Assembly: GCF_000422365.1 (NCBI RefSeq)
Contig: NZ_KE383820.1
Location: 312,412-376,411, forward strand
DNA from: Mesoflavibacter zeaxanthinifaciens DSM 18436
GTDB lineage: Bacteria > Bacteroidota > Bacteroidia > Flavobacteriales > Flavobacteriaceae
Direction: 5' to 3'
DNA length: 64,000 nucleotides
The notes below the pieces were generated by a model, which made no database searches, was not told the DNA's origin, and saw only the letters and a list, made by a program, of their open reading frames with translations. Made by a program: the position numbers and the translations under genes. Shown one piece after another: positions 51,768 to 61,056 of the stretch (position 1 is the stretch's first letter; every line of letters starts with the position of its first letter).

Positions 51768-53819
51768 TTAATCTTTATTAAAATGGAAAAATAGTAGCTT
51801 ATACAAGTGTTCTTTTTTGAAAGGTTTTGAAAGATAGTTATTCATGCCACTTTCTAAAGCTTTGTCTATAGCTTCTGTAGTTACATTAGCAGATAGTCCA
51901 AATATAATAACCTCTTTATTAAATTCTCTAATCTTTTTTGTTGCTTCCCAGCCGTCCATTTCTGGCATATGTATATCCATAAATATAAGCTGATAATTTT
52001 TTTCTTTAAATTTTCTTAGGCCTGCTTTTCCGTTATTAGCAGAGTCGGCTTTAACTCCTAAATCTTCAAGAATTTTTTTAAGAACAATAATGTTTAATTT
52101 GTTATCATCTACAATTAATACATTTAGATTTTTAAGGTTAATGTCTTTTTGGTTTTCAAACTTAACGTTTTCTTCTTTTTGGATATCTAAGATTGGATAT
52201 TTTAGGTGAAAATTAAATGTTGTTCCTTTATTAGGTGTGCTTTCTACAGAAATTTCTCCACCCATCATTTCTATAAAAATTTTACAAATAGCAAGACCTA
52301 AACCACTACCTTCATATTGTTTTTTAACACTGTTTTCTAATTGTGTAAATCTTTCAAAAATTGTATTTAATCTGTCTTTTGGTATGCCAATACCTGTATC
52401 TGCTATGGATATATTAATCTGCAACTTGTTGTCGTTTGTAATTTCTTCATTATATGTTAGTGTAACACCGCCATTATTTGTGAATTTTAACCCGTTTTTA
52501 AGTATGTTATTTACGACTTGAATAAATTTACTTTCGTCACCTAAAACAAATTTGTTTTCTATGTTTATGTATTTTCCTTTAAGGTATAAGTCCTTCTGTA
52601 TAAATAAAAATTGATTAACCTCTATTAATTCAATTATTTTTTGATATGGGTTAAATTTAACTTTTGTTAATTCTAGTTTGCCAGACTCGATTTTATCAAT
52701 ATCTAAAATATCGTTTACGATATTTAATAAGTTGCTTGAGGACTTACTCATTAAGTTTAGATATTCTTTGTCGTTTTTATTAAGATTGCTGCTTTTTAAA
52801 AGATCTATAAAGCCTAATATAGCGTGTAAAGGTGTTCTTATCTCGTGGCTCATATTAGATAAAAACTCTGTTTTAGCTAAAGAAGCTTTTTCTGCCTTTT
52901 TACGTTCTATGTTTAGTTGTTTGTTAGTTTGTAAAAGCTCTTTATTAGATTTTAAAACAAGTTTTCTTTCTGCTCTTGCTCTTTGGTAAAAGTAGATTAA
53001 TAAACTAATTAAAAAACTTAAAATAAGACCAATTATAAGTGTTATGTTGGTTATGTATCTTCCGTTTGCTGTAAAAAGGTTTTTATTTGCGGTTACTTGA
53101 AGTTTCCATTTTTGGTTGTCTAGTTTATCTACAAGGATACTATCTTGAAAGATGATGTTATTGGTAGTTTTTGAGTCTTTATTTAATTCGTAAAATAAGG
53201 TGTTGTTATGGTCAAATAGCTGTATGGAAAGATGGTTGTTTAAGTTTTTAGCCAGCTTATCAAAATTGTCTTTAAAATTCATTCCGCCAGTAATCGTTCC
53301 TTGAAATTTATTTTCAAAATAAACTGGTACATCTACCAAAAAAGCATTTCCACCTTGTGTTAGTTTAGCCCATGGTGTTATGTTTACAGAACTGTCTTTG
53401 CTATGTTGTATCCATTCATCTCTTCTATATTCGATTTTAGAGATATCTAAGTTTATAGCTTTTTGGTTACCTTTTAAAGGGTTTATTTTTCTGATAACCA
53501 TAGCGCTATCAATCCATTCTAAAAACTTAAATGATTGATTTTGCTCAAGAAGCATAGAGGCATCTTTTTCCCAATAATCTAGATATAAACCATTGGTGAA
53601 TTCTATTCTGTTTTTAAGATTTTCAAGTCTAGAGACATCGGCTTTAAAGATATTTTTAAATTCTTTAGAAATTAACTTGCCATTTTGCAGGACGCTTTCT
53701 CTAACTAAATCTTTATTATTATTTAAAGCTTCTTGCCAAGCTGTGATTACAATTAGTGTTATCACTAAAAATGTAGCCAAAGGAAATATAACAATCTTTT
53801 TGTTTAAAGTTTTAAACAT
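51768..53819 (-). CDS. Hybrid sensor histidine kinase / response regulator
   Basis: The 683-residue protein has a first membrane helix (residues 8-27), a periplasmic sensor of about 230 residues with a CHASE-like pattern (NAFLVDVPVYFENKFQG), a second helix (258-278) and a coiled coil. The kinase has phospho-acceptor His325 in NMSHEIRTPLHAILGF and ATP-binding DTGIGIPKD and GSGLGLAIC. A receiver domain follows, with Asp615 in FMDIHMPEMDGW and a Lys in LSKPFKK. No output domain is attached, so phosphate is passed on elsewhere. The ligand is unknown. Confidence 0.93.
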   Translation of the reverse strand: MFKTLNKKIVIFPLATFLVITLIVITAWQEALNNNKDLVRESVLQNGKLISKEFKNIFKADVSRLENLKNRIEFTNGLYLDYWEKDASMLLEQNQSFKFLEWIDSAMVIRKINPLKGNQKAINLDISKIEYRRDEWIQHSKDSSVNITPWAKLTQGGNAFLVDVPVYFENKFQGTITGGMNFKDNFDKLAKNLNNHLSIQLFDHNNTLFYELNKDSKTTNNIIFQDSILVDKLDNQKWKLQVTANKNLFTANGRYITNITLIIGLILSFLISLLIYFYQRARAERKLVLKSNKELLQTNKQLNIERKKAEKASLAKTEFLSNMSHEIRTPLHAILGFIDLLKSSNLNKNDKEYLNLMSKSSSNLLNIVNDILDIDKIESGKLELTKVKFNPYQKIIELIEVNQFLFIQKDLYLKGKYINIENKFVLGDESKFIQVVNNILKNGLKFTNNGGVTLTYNEEITNDNKLQINISIADTGIGIPKDRLNTIFERFTQLENSVKKQYEGSGLGLAICKIFIEMMGGEISVESTPNKGTTFNFHLKYPILDIQKEENVKFENQKDINLKNLNVLIVDDNKLNIIVLKKILEDLGVKADSANNGKAGLRKFKEKNYQLIFMDIHMPEMDGWEATKKIREFNKEVIIFGLSANVTTEAIDKALESGMNNYLSKPFKKEHLYKLLFFHFNKD

Positions 53820-53909
53820 TGTAATAGGTTTTGGCTTACATAATCTTAGAAGATATAAGCTTTTTCTTAAGTTTAAGTAAATTAGTTTTACTAGTACAAT
53901 TTACAAAAA

Positions 53910-53946
53910 AAACCTAAATTATATCGATAGATAAAATTTAGGTTTT
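53910..53946 (-). terminator. Terminator of lysS
   Basis: AAACCTAAAT (53910-53919) pairs with ATTTAGGTTT (53936-53945) around a 16-base loop; on the minus strand it lies after the lysS stop and is followed by a T run. Confidence 0.65.
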
Positions 53947-53967
53947 ATGTGCTAATTAATTTAGGTT

Positions 53968-55662
53968 TTAAGCTATTTCTACAAATAAACCTTCGTCGGT
54001 TTTGTTGACTTTAGCAACACCAAGTTTGGTTAAACCTTTTATGGTTTTGTCCCATTTTTTATTACTTAATCCAGATTGAGATTTAAGCTCGTTAAGGTCT
54101 ATTGGGTTATTTGCTTTTAAGATTGCAAACACTGCTTTTTCTTCATCTGTCATTGGTATTGCTTTTTTCTCAGGTTTCATTTGAGGGAAAAACAATACTT
54201 CTTGTATAGATTGGTTATTGGTTAAAAACATGATTAATCTGTCCATACCAATTCCCATACCAGATGTAGGTGGCATACCATATTCTAAAGCACGTAAAAA
54301 GTCGTAGTCTATAAACTCTGTAGCTTCGTCGTCTCCTTTTTCGGCTAATTTTAATTGGTGTTCAAAACGTTCTTTTTGATCAATAGGATCATTAAGCTCT
54401 GAATAGGCATTTGCAATTTCTTTACCGCAAACCATAAGTTCAAAACGTTCTGTTAACTCAGGGTTATCACGGTGTTCTTTACATAACGGACTCATTTCTT
54501 TTGGGTAATCTGTGATAAATGTTGGTTGGATGTAATTACCTTCACATTTTTCTCCAAAAATTTCGTCAATTAATTTTCCTTTACCCATGGTTTCATCAAC
54601 TTCAATACCCATTTCTTTTGCAGCTTGTCTTATTTCTGCTTCTGTTTTACCTGTAATATCAAAACCTGTAAAATGTTTTATGGAGTCTGCCATAGTCACT
54701 CTTGCGTATGGCGCTTTAAAGTCTATTTCGTGTTTGCCAAATGTCGCTTTTGTTGTTCCGTTTACAGCTGTTGCACAATGCTCTAATAATTGCTCGCAAA
54801 AATCCATCATCCAGTTATAGTCTTTGTAAGCCACGTAAATTTCCATAGCGGTAAATTCTGGATTGTGTGTACGGTCCATACCTTCGTTACGGAAGTTTTT
54901 AGAAAACTCATAAACACCTTCAAAACCACCAACAATTAATCGTTTTAGATACAGTTCGTTAGCAATTCTCATATATAAAGGAATGTCTAAACTGTTGTGA
55001 TGTGTAATAAATGGTCTTGCAGCAGCGCCACCTGGTATTGGTTGTAAGATTGGTGTTTCAACTTCAAAATAACCAGAGTTATTAAAAAATTGACGCATAG
55101 CGTTAAACAGTTTAGTACGTTTTACAAATACGTCTTTAACTTTTGGGTTAACCACTAAATCTGCATAACGTTGACGATAACGTAATTCTGGATCATCAAA
55201 TTTATCGTGTATATTACCTTCGGCATCTACTTTTGGTAATGGTAAAGGTTTTAATGCTTTACTTAATAAGGTAAAGTCTTTTACTAAAACTGTTTTTTCA
55301 CCAACTTTAGTGGTAAATAATTCGCCTTCAATACCAATAAAATCACCTATGTCAAGTAATTTTTTGTAAACAGTATTGTATTTTGTTTTGTCTTCGCCAG
55401 TACAAATTTCGTCTCTATTAAAATAAACTTGAATACGACCTTCGCTATCTTGTAGTTCGGCAAAACTAGCATTTCCTTGAATACGACGACTCATTAAACG
55501 ACCGGCAATAACTACCTTTTTACCTTCTTCAAATTGAGATTTTATTTGTTTAGAGTTTTCGGTTACAGGAAATAAATCCGCAGGATAAGGGTTAATACCA
55601 AGTTCTCTTAATTTACCTAGTTTTTCTCTTCTTACAAGTTCTTGCTCAGATAATTGTGACAT
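53968..55662 (-). CDS. lysS: Lysyl-tRNA synthetase, class II
   Basis: LysS charges tRNA-Lys. The 564-residue protein starts at the ATG at 55662 (SQLSEQELVRREKLGKLRELG); an earlier in-frame ATG at 55692 would add ten residues. The anticodon-binding OB domain occupies residues 55-165. Class II motifs are visible: motif 2 FRNEGMDRTHNPEFTAMEIY and motif 3 GMGIGMDRLIMFL. A 60-residue C-terminal extension (KPEKKAIPMTDEEKAVFA...) is longer than in E. coli, as in Bacteroidota. Confidence 0.96.
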   Translation of the reverse strand: MSQLSEQELVRREKLGKLRELGINPYPADLFPVTENSKQIKSQFEEGKKVVIAGRLMSRRIQGNASFAELQDSEGRIQVYFNRDEICTGEDKTKYNTVYKKLLDIGDFIGIEGELFTTKVGEKTVLVKDFTLLSKALKPLPLPKVDAEGNIHDKFDDPELRYRQRYADLVVNPKVKDVFVKRTKLFNAMRQFFNNSGYFEVETPILQPIPGGAAARPFITHHNSLDIPLYMRIANELYLKRLIVGGFEGVYEFSKNFRNEGMDRTHNPEFTAMEIYVAYKDYNWMMDFCEQLLEHCATAVNGTTKATFGKHEIDFKAPYARVTMADSIKHFTGFDITGKTEAEIRQAAKEMGIEVDETMGKGKLIDEIFGEKCEGNYIQPTFITDYPKEMSPLCKEHRDNPELTERFELMVCGKEIANAYSELNDPIDQKERFEHQLKLAEKGDDEATEFIDYDFLRALEYGMPPTSGMGIGMDRLIMFLTNNQSIQEVLFFPQMKPEKKAIPMTDEEKAVFAILKANNPIDLNELKSQSGLSNKKWDKTIKGLTKLGVAKVNKTDEGLFVEIA

Positions 55663-55689
55663 GTTTATTTTGAATATAATTTTAGCTAG

Positions 55690-55697
55690 CAAAGATA
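55690..55697 (-). promoter_or_regulatory. -7 box for lysS
   Basis: TATCTTTG on the minus strand matches TAnnTTTG, 27 bases before the lysS ATG. Confidence 0.45.
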
Positions 55698-55775
55698 AGA
55701 TATTAACAGAGGAATTAAAACTATTTTTTTACGTAATGCAGCGTCTAGAATTGAATTAAAATAAGAATTATTTTT

Positions 55776-55806
55776 TGTAACAAATAACTTTTGTAAACGT
55801 CTTATA
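55776..55806 (+). promoter_or_regulatory. ECF-type promoter of the yqaE gene
   Basis: TGTAAC at 55776-55781 and CGTCTTATA at 55798-55806 are 16 bases apart and resemble the AAC / CGTC arrangement before the ECF sigma gene at 6121-6150. The predicted leader to the ATG is about 30 bases. Confidence 0.5.
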
Positions 55807-55838
55807 TGTAATCATCAATCATTAAAAATCAAATTATT

Positions 55839-55997
55839 ATGTCTTTTTGGCGCGTATTATTATGCATTTTCTTTCCGCCTTTATCCGTTTTAGATAAAGG
55901 ATGCGGATCAATTCTAATCGTATTTATATTATGGTGTTTGGGTTGGATACCAGGTACTATTGCGGCTTTGATAATTGTAAACAATCCTAACAGATAA
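55839..55997 (+). CDS. YqaE/Pmp3 family membrane peptide
   Basis: A 52-codon gene starting at the ATG at 55839. Two membrane helices are evident: RVLLCIFFPPLSVL and SILIVFILWCLGWIPGTIAALIIV, with the family loop DKGCG between them. Pmp3/YqaE proteins are small membrane peptides linked in yeast and plants to membrane potential and salt stress; the bacterial role is not established. An ECF-type promoter upstream suggests stress control. It ends 41 bases before the lipoprotein gene. Confidence 0.88.
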   Translation: MSFWRVLLCIFFPPLSVLDKGCGSILIVFILWCLGWIPGTIAALIIVNNPNR

Positions 55998-56001
55998 ATC
56001 G

Positions 56002-56009
56002 TATCTTTG
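56002..56009 (+). promoter_or_regulatory. -7 box of the 56039 lipoprotein gene
   Basis: TATCTTTG matches TAnnTTTG, 29 bases before the ATG, just after the yqaE stop. Confidence 0.5.
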
Positions 56010-56038
56010 TACTTTAACCAACTTAATCAATAATTATA

Positions 56039-56800
56039 ATGAACAAATTTTTTACTCTAGTTTTTGGTCTTATGACTCTGTTTTTAACCAGTTGTAACTT
56101 TTCTGAAGATGTTTACATCAACGAAGACGGATCAGGTAAAATTTCTTTCTCTTTTGACGGCTCTCAATTAATGCAAATGGCAGGAGATAAAATTAAAGAA
56201 GATGGCGAAAAAGCTATAGATTCTACCTTTAGTTTTAAAGAATTGTTTGACGAAAAAAGAGATAGTATATCTAAATTACCAGCTGAAGAACAAGCGAAAT
56301 TTAAAAAGCTAGAAAACTTTAGTATGCATATGGTTATGAATCCTGAAACAGAACAAATGACATTTGAGTTGTTTACAGAATTTAATAATGCTTCTGAAAT
56401 GCAAAATATGTTTGAAGCTATGAATACTTTTAGTGAGTTAGAAGGTAATAAAAAGGGTAAGAAGCAACCAATTAATGATCCGTCAAATCCTTTTAGTCAA
56501 TTAGATAATACAGCTACAAAACTAGACTATAATTTTGACGGAAAAACATTTACAAGAACTGTAAAAATTCTGGATCCAGAAGCTCATCAAAAAGGAGCAG
56601 ACAGTATTAAAGATATGATGGCTATGTTTGGGTCTTCTACGTATAAATTAAATTATCATTTTCCTAGACCAGTAAAATCTGTAAATAATGATAACGCTAT
56701 GTTTAGTGCAGATAGAAAAACTATAATGGTAGAATTTCCTTTTGCAACTTATGTAACAGATCCAGAAGCTTTAAATTTGGAAGTAATTTTAGAAGATTAA
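56039..56800 (+). CDS. Lipoprotein of unknown function
   Basis: The 253-residue protein has a lipoprotein signal (FFTLVFGLMTLFLTSC, Cys near residue 19). The mature chain starts NFSEDVYINEDGSGKISFSFDGSQL, a strand-rich opening often found in Bacteroidota lipoproteins, and is acidic with a Met-rich helix (ASEMQNMFEAMNTF). No domain is recognised. lipB follows after four bases with a TTG start, so they are probably one transcript, but nothing links their functions. Confidence 0.75.
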   Translation: MNKFFTLVFGLMTLFLTSCNFSEDVYINEDGSGKISFSFDGSQLMQMAGDKIKEDGEKAIDSTFSFKELFDEKRDSISKLPAEEQAKFKKLENFSMHMVMNPETEQMTFELFTEFNNASEMQNMFEAMNTFSELEGNKKGKKQPINDPSNPFSQLDNTATKLDYNFDGKTFTRTVKILDPEAHQKGADSIKDMMAMFGSSTYKLNYHFPRPVKSVNNDNAMFSADRKTIMVEFPFATYVTDPEALNLEVILED

Positions 56801-56804
56801 TACA

Positions 56805-57515
56805 TTGAATAAACAAATAATAATAGAAGATTTAGGATTTAAAGACTATAAAGATACTTGGGATTACCAAGAAACTTTATTTAAAGAAATCCTTGATATA
56901 AAAATTAAAAACAGAAGAGAAGATGCAGGTTTAGAAACTCCAAACTATTTTCTTTTTGTAGAGCATCCGCATGTATATACTTTAGGTAAAAGTGGAGATA
57001 TGTCTAATTTACTTTTAGATGAAAAACAGTTAGAAGAAAAAGGTGCTACATTTTATAAAATAAATAGAGGCGGAGATATAACTTATCATGGACCAGGACA
57101 AATTGTTGGTTATCCTATATTGGATTTAGACAATTTTTTTACAGACATCCATAAGTATTTACGTTTTCTTGAAGAGGTTATTATTTTAACTTTAAAAGAA
57201 TACGGTTTAGATGCTACCCGTAGTGAAGGCGAAACAGGAGTTTGGTTAGATGTTGGTACACCGTTTGCACGTAAGATTTGTGCTATGGGCGTACGTGCTA
57301 GTAGATGGGTAACTATGCATGGTTTTGCACTTAACGTGAATGCAAACTTAGGATACTTTGATAATATTATTCCTTGCGGCATAAGAGGAAAAGCAGTAAC
57401 TTCTTTAAATGTAGAGTTAGGTGTAAAGGAAGTAGATGAAGCTGAAGTAAAAGAAAAACTGCTTAATCATTTTAAAACTCTTTTTGAAGCTGAATTTGTA
57501 ACAGCGACAGTATAA
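56805..57515 (+). CDS. lipB: Octanoyltransferase LipB
   Basis: LipB transfers octanoate from acyl carrier protein to lipoyl domains, the first step of lipoylation. The 236-residue protein starts with TTG at 56805 (NKQIIIEDLG). Family motifs: RGGDITYHGPGQIVGYPI near residue 87, the catalytic Lys in ARKICAMGVR and Cys in IIPCGIRGKAVTSL. LipA is not in the window. The gene ends at a strong terminator. Confidence 0.95.
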   Translation: MNKQIIIEDLGFKDYKDTWDYQETLFKEILDIKIKNRREDAGLETPNYFLFVEHPHVYTLGKSGDMSNLLLDEKQLEEKGATFYKINRGGDITYHGPGQIVGYPILDLDNFFTDIHKYLRFLEEVIILTLKEYGLDATRSEGETGVWLDVGTPFARKICAMGVRASRWVTMHGFALNVNANLGYFDNIIPCGIRGKAVTSLNVELGVKEVDEAEVKEKLLNHFKTLFEAEFVTATV

Positions 57516-57549
57516 AAAAAAGCGATTTGAAATTTCAAATCGCTTTTTT
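57516..57549. terminator. Bidirectional terminator after lipB
   Basis: AGCGATTTGAA pairs with TTCAAATCGCT with A and T runs on opposite sides, between convergent genes. Confidence 0.9.
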
Positions 57550-57553
57550 GTTT

Positions 57554-58603
57554 TTAATCTTCTGCATTAAAATATACTTTATAGTAATGCATTTTTTTGT
57601 CCTCGTCGTAACCGCGTTCTAGATGTTCACTAGCAGCATCTGGTGCGTCAATATCAAGTTTTATTTGAATATGCGTATCTAATTTTATATCGGTTTTTAT
57701 TTTCTTTTTTTCTTTGGTTAATACTTTTTCAGAAACATCAAATTGATTTCTGATAATTATGTTTTGCTCTGCTTCAAAATCTTTTTTATAGCTTTCAAAT
57801 AAATCTATGTGTTTATCTTCTTCAAAGATTTCTTCTTTAAAACGCTCTACATTTATAATTTCATTTTCTTTAAAAAAGTCTATGGTTTTGGCTAAAAAGT
57901 CATTTCTTTCTTTAGATCCGTAACTGGTCTTTATAACTTCTGTAGAAAACTCTTTACATAATTCTAAATAGTTTTGGGTATGACTATTATAATCGTCTGC
58001 ATATTTTATGTTTAAAAACTTGTCTGTCCAATATGCTGCATCATAATTATTGTTATCTACGGTAAGCACTACTTTTCCTTCTGCATCACCAGTGTTTAAA
58101 ATTAAACAACCTTTGTCTAGTTTTTTTGCATTGATTCCTTTTTGAACAATAACATCGTAGCTATTATTTTCTAAATAGGTTTGAAAGAAATTGCTCTTGT
58201 TTTCAATTTTAAAAATACCAACTGCATCAATGACCATTTCATTATATTCTATACCATCAAAATAAGCTACAATAACATCTCCTGTTTTAATTTGTGCACT
58301 TGTAGATTGCTCGTATAAATGTTTTACTATGTTTTTTGAAGTTTCTACTAATGCATTATCATCACTAAAAATTTCTTTAGAGTAGGCGTTAATTTCATTT
58401 AACTCGATATTGGCGTGATGATTAAATCTGTGACTTTGTACTAAGCTGGTAAAAGGTCTTAGTAAAAAGGGTAACATTAGCTCGTAGCTTTCTTCGTCAA
58501 ACTGTAATTCGTTTTCAGAAAATGCATTTTTTGTATCGTTATGTTTATTACCAACTTTATGGATTATACATTTAAGTATGCTGGCTTTGTTTCTGTTTAT
58601 CAT
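57554..58603 (-). CDS. Nucleoid-associated protein, NdpA (YejK) family
   Basis: The 349-residue protein matches the 37-kDa nucleoid-associated family: N-terminal region with FDEESYELMLPFLLRPF, the middle GDVIVAYFDGIEYNEMVIDAVGIFKIEN, and KGCLILNTGDAEGKVVLTVD. In E. coli YejK binds the nucleoid and topoisomerases. It is cytoplasmic. It is eight bases after the 803-residue lipoprotein gene, which in turn follows rnhB, so the three are probably an operon. Confidence 0.85.
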   Translation of the reverse strand: MINRNKASILKCIIHKVGNKHNDTKNAFSENELQFDEESYELMLPFLLRPFTSLVQSHRFNHHANIELNEINAYSKEIFSDDNALVETSKNIVKHLYEQSTSAQIKTGDVIVAYFDGIEYNEMVIDAVGIFKIENKSNFFQTYLENNSYDVIVQKGINAKKLDKGCLILNTGDAEGKVVLTVDNNNYDAAYWTDKFLNIKYADDYNSHTQNYLELCKEFSTEVIKTSYGSKERNDFLAKTIDFFKENEIINVERFKEEIFEEDKHIDLFESYKKDFEAEQNIIIRNQFDVSEKVLTKEKKKIKTDIKLDTHIQIKLDIDAPDAASEHLERGYDEDKKMHYYKVYFNAED

Positions 58604-58611
58604 TAGTGCTA

Positions 58612-61023
58612 TTAGTTAATTTTGTAAACTAAAATATTGTTGCTTTCTCCTTTAGTAACAAATTCTAATTTATTGTCTGTGTCAATATTGTTTAGTTCAA
58701 TGCTTGAAGTGCCGTAAACCGGGAAGTTTTCAATCATTTCAGCATTACTATCATAAAGAAGAATTTTTTGATTTTGAACATCTGTTACCGAAACGTATAT
58801 CTTATTATTGATATAAAATAACTTTGGCGCCGTGTAATTTGCTAAATCTAAATTAAGCGTTTTGTCTTTAATATTAAGTATGTTTTCTGATTGAGACACC
58901 AATGTTTTTGTAGTTGTAACTAGTTGATGTTTTTCTTTTAGATTGGTATTAGCAACGTTTACATTCCCGTTTTGATCAATTGTAGCTAATTTTCCGTTGT
59001 TTGTTGTTGTTATAAATCCGTTATTAAATTCAAAAACTGGTTGATTAGAGTAATTTAATTGTTGCTTTACTTTGATTCTGGTTTTACCTCGCCTTGATAA
59101 AATGTGTAAATGATTATCTGTTTTTACAACAATATAGTCTTTAGAGCCAATTCTTATATGTTTTGGAGGTGTATTAATTAAGTCTTTGGCAGATTCAAAT
59201 TCAAAACCTTTTACTGTTTTCCCTTTTGCATCGTATAATAATACGTTTTTACCTTGAGTGACAAACAATCTGTATTTACGTCTTTTATCATAATCAAAAA
59301 CAGCTAAAGGTTGTGTGATTTCGTCACTAAATTTAAGAGGAAAAGGATCTACGTCTTTACCATTTCTGTCTATAACATAAACACGATGCGGAGTTGCAAA
59401 AGCTAATTGTAACCTGCTGTTTTTGTACATGTCTATTTGGTTGACTTCACCTAAAATTGGACCGTCTAGTTGTTTGGTCCATAAGATTTTTCCGTTATTA
59501 GAAATTAAATACAACTTGTTAGTAATGTCTTGCACTATAATTTCTTTTTGATTGTTTGTATGATTAGTAACAAATTGCGGCGTGTTAAGTACATCATTTT
59601 CAATTTTTATATTGAATACTTCAGAAATAATATTGTCTCTATAGCTTTGTTTTGCTTTTTTGAAAATAGCATTGAAATGTGCAAAATCGCGATCGTATAT
59701 AAATTGTATAGCAGAAGTTTTATAACCCTTTAGGTTGAAATCTTCTTCAGAATCTAAGTTGTGTTTAACTGTTGCTTCTAAACTTTCTGGAGTTAAAATT
59801 TGTAAGATTGAAGCATCATTGCTAATTTTTGATTTTACTGTTTTGTAATAATCGCGGTGGCTAAATGTGGTTTGGTTTTGATAATTAGCAATAACATTTT
59901 CTAATGCTTCGGTAGTTTTAGCAAATACAACAAACTGATCTAACACACAATAATGATTAGCTTCAACTTTATTTATAAATGGTGCTAATGTATTATTGAA
60001 AATTTCAGGATTACTAAAATTAAACAGATCTACATTTCGGTAAGTTTCTACAAGATGTTGTTCGCTTATTAAGGCTTCTTCTGTAGCAATAATATCTTCG
60101 GTATTTATAATAAATAGGTTGCCTGATTCAAAATAAACTTCTCCAAATTCTATACTGTTTTTTAAAAGTGAATTTGCTAAAGTGTCATTTTTCTTAGTAA
60201 AAGCGTTTAGATTTTTTTTAAACGTAGTGTAGTTGTTATAGGTCAAACTTAAAAAACCATTACTGTTAGATGGAGCAATTTGTGCAAGTTGGTTGGTTTG
60301 TGGTATTGTGTTTTTAAAAACATTAATTAAACTGTTACTACTATCTGTTGCTTTTGTAATACCATTTAATATAATTTGGTCTTGAGATACATCTGCATCA
60401 AAAGTTAACGAATTAGTGAAATTTGAAAACGTAATCTTTTCGTTTTTAAATAGACTTTTTACAGGTGAATTGTTTGTCGCAATTACAGAAAATGCAGCAT
60501 TTTTATCCTGGACATTAATTAAATTTTTAATGTGTTCAGGTTTTTGCTTACTGTTTATGATTTGCTCTAATTCGGTTTTGGTATTGCTACCTATTAAAAC
60601 ACTATCTTTTTTAGTTACGTAAAGTTTTAAACTGTCTATTGAAATTTCTTCAGCAGAAAACCCTTTTAATTGTAGAGATTTTCTTTTTGTACTATCTAAA
60701 GTAAAAATCGAATCTGATATTCTAGTTGTAAAACTAAAAACAGTTTCTTTTTTAGAATTTATACCTATATATATAGGATGTTTTGTTTTTAGGTTTTTTA
60801 TAAAGGCAAATTTAGCTACTGTATTTTGATAGCTTTTAGTTTTGTTTAATGAAGAAAGAAGATCATTATTATTAAGGTTGTTTGTAAAACCTTCTAGGTT
60901 GTTTATGGTTAAAACAACATCTGCACCTTCTGAAATAAAATCTACAACCTTAACTTTTTTTGAATCCGAATTACAAGAAAAAAATAAGAATACTATTGAA
61001 AGGTAATACCAAAAATGTTTCAT
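58612..61023 (-). CDS. Large lipoprotein with C-terminal propeller-like repeats
   Basis: The 803-residue protein has a lipoprotein signal (YYLSIVFLFFSC, Cys17, then NSDSKK). The N-terminal 470 residues are helical and strand segments of unknown fold with Asn/Lys-rich composition. From about residue 475 to the end, repeated motifs such as LYLISNNGKILWTKQL, RVYVIDRNGKDVDPFP, NVLLYDAKGKTVKGFEF and LHILSRRGKTRI suggest a PQQ-like beta-propeller. It probably sits in the periplasm as a scaffold. Gene order rnhB / this / NdpA. Function unknown. Confidence 0.75.
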   Translation of the reverse strand: MKHFWYYLSIVFLFFSCNSDSKKVKVVDFISEGADVVLTINNLEGFTNNLNNNDLLSSLNKTKSYQNTVAKFAFIKNLKTKHPIYIGINSKKETVFSFTTRISDSIFTLDSTKRKSLQLKGFSAEEISIDSLKLYVTKKDSVLIGSNTKTELEQIINSKQKPEHIKNLINVQDKNAAFSVIATNNSPVKSLFKNEKITFSNFTNSLTFDADVSQDQIILNGITKATDSSNSLINVFKNTIPQTNQLAQIAPSNSNGFLSLTYNNYTTFKKNLNAFTKKNDTLANSLLKNSIEFGEVYFESGNLFIINTEDIIATEEALISEQHLVETYRNVDLFNFSNPEIFNNTLAPFINKVEANHYCVLDQFVVFAKTTEALENVIANYQNQTTFSHRDYYKTVKSKISNDASILQILTPESLEATVKHNLDSEEDFNLKGYKTSAIQFIYDRDFAHFNAIFKKAKQSYRDNIISEVFNIKIENDVLNTPQFVTNHTNNQKEIIVQDITNKLYLISNNGKILWTKQLDGPILGEVNQIDMYKNSRLQLAFATPHRVYVIDRNGKDVDPFPLKFSDEITQPLAVFDYDKRRKYRLFVTQGKNVLLYDAKGKTVKGFEFESAKDLINTPPKHIRIGSKDYIVVKTDNHLHILSRRGKTRIKVKQQLNYSNQPVFEFNNGFITTTNNGKLATIDQNGNVNVANTNLKEKHQLVTTTKTLVSQSENILNIKDKTLNLDLANYTAPKLFYINNKIYVSVTDVQNQKILLYDSNAEMIENFPVYGTSSIELNNIDTDNKLEFVTKGESNNILVYKIN

Positions 61024-61056
61024 ATAAATTATGAGGGTTTATGCAAAGATAGAAAG

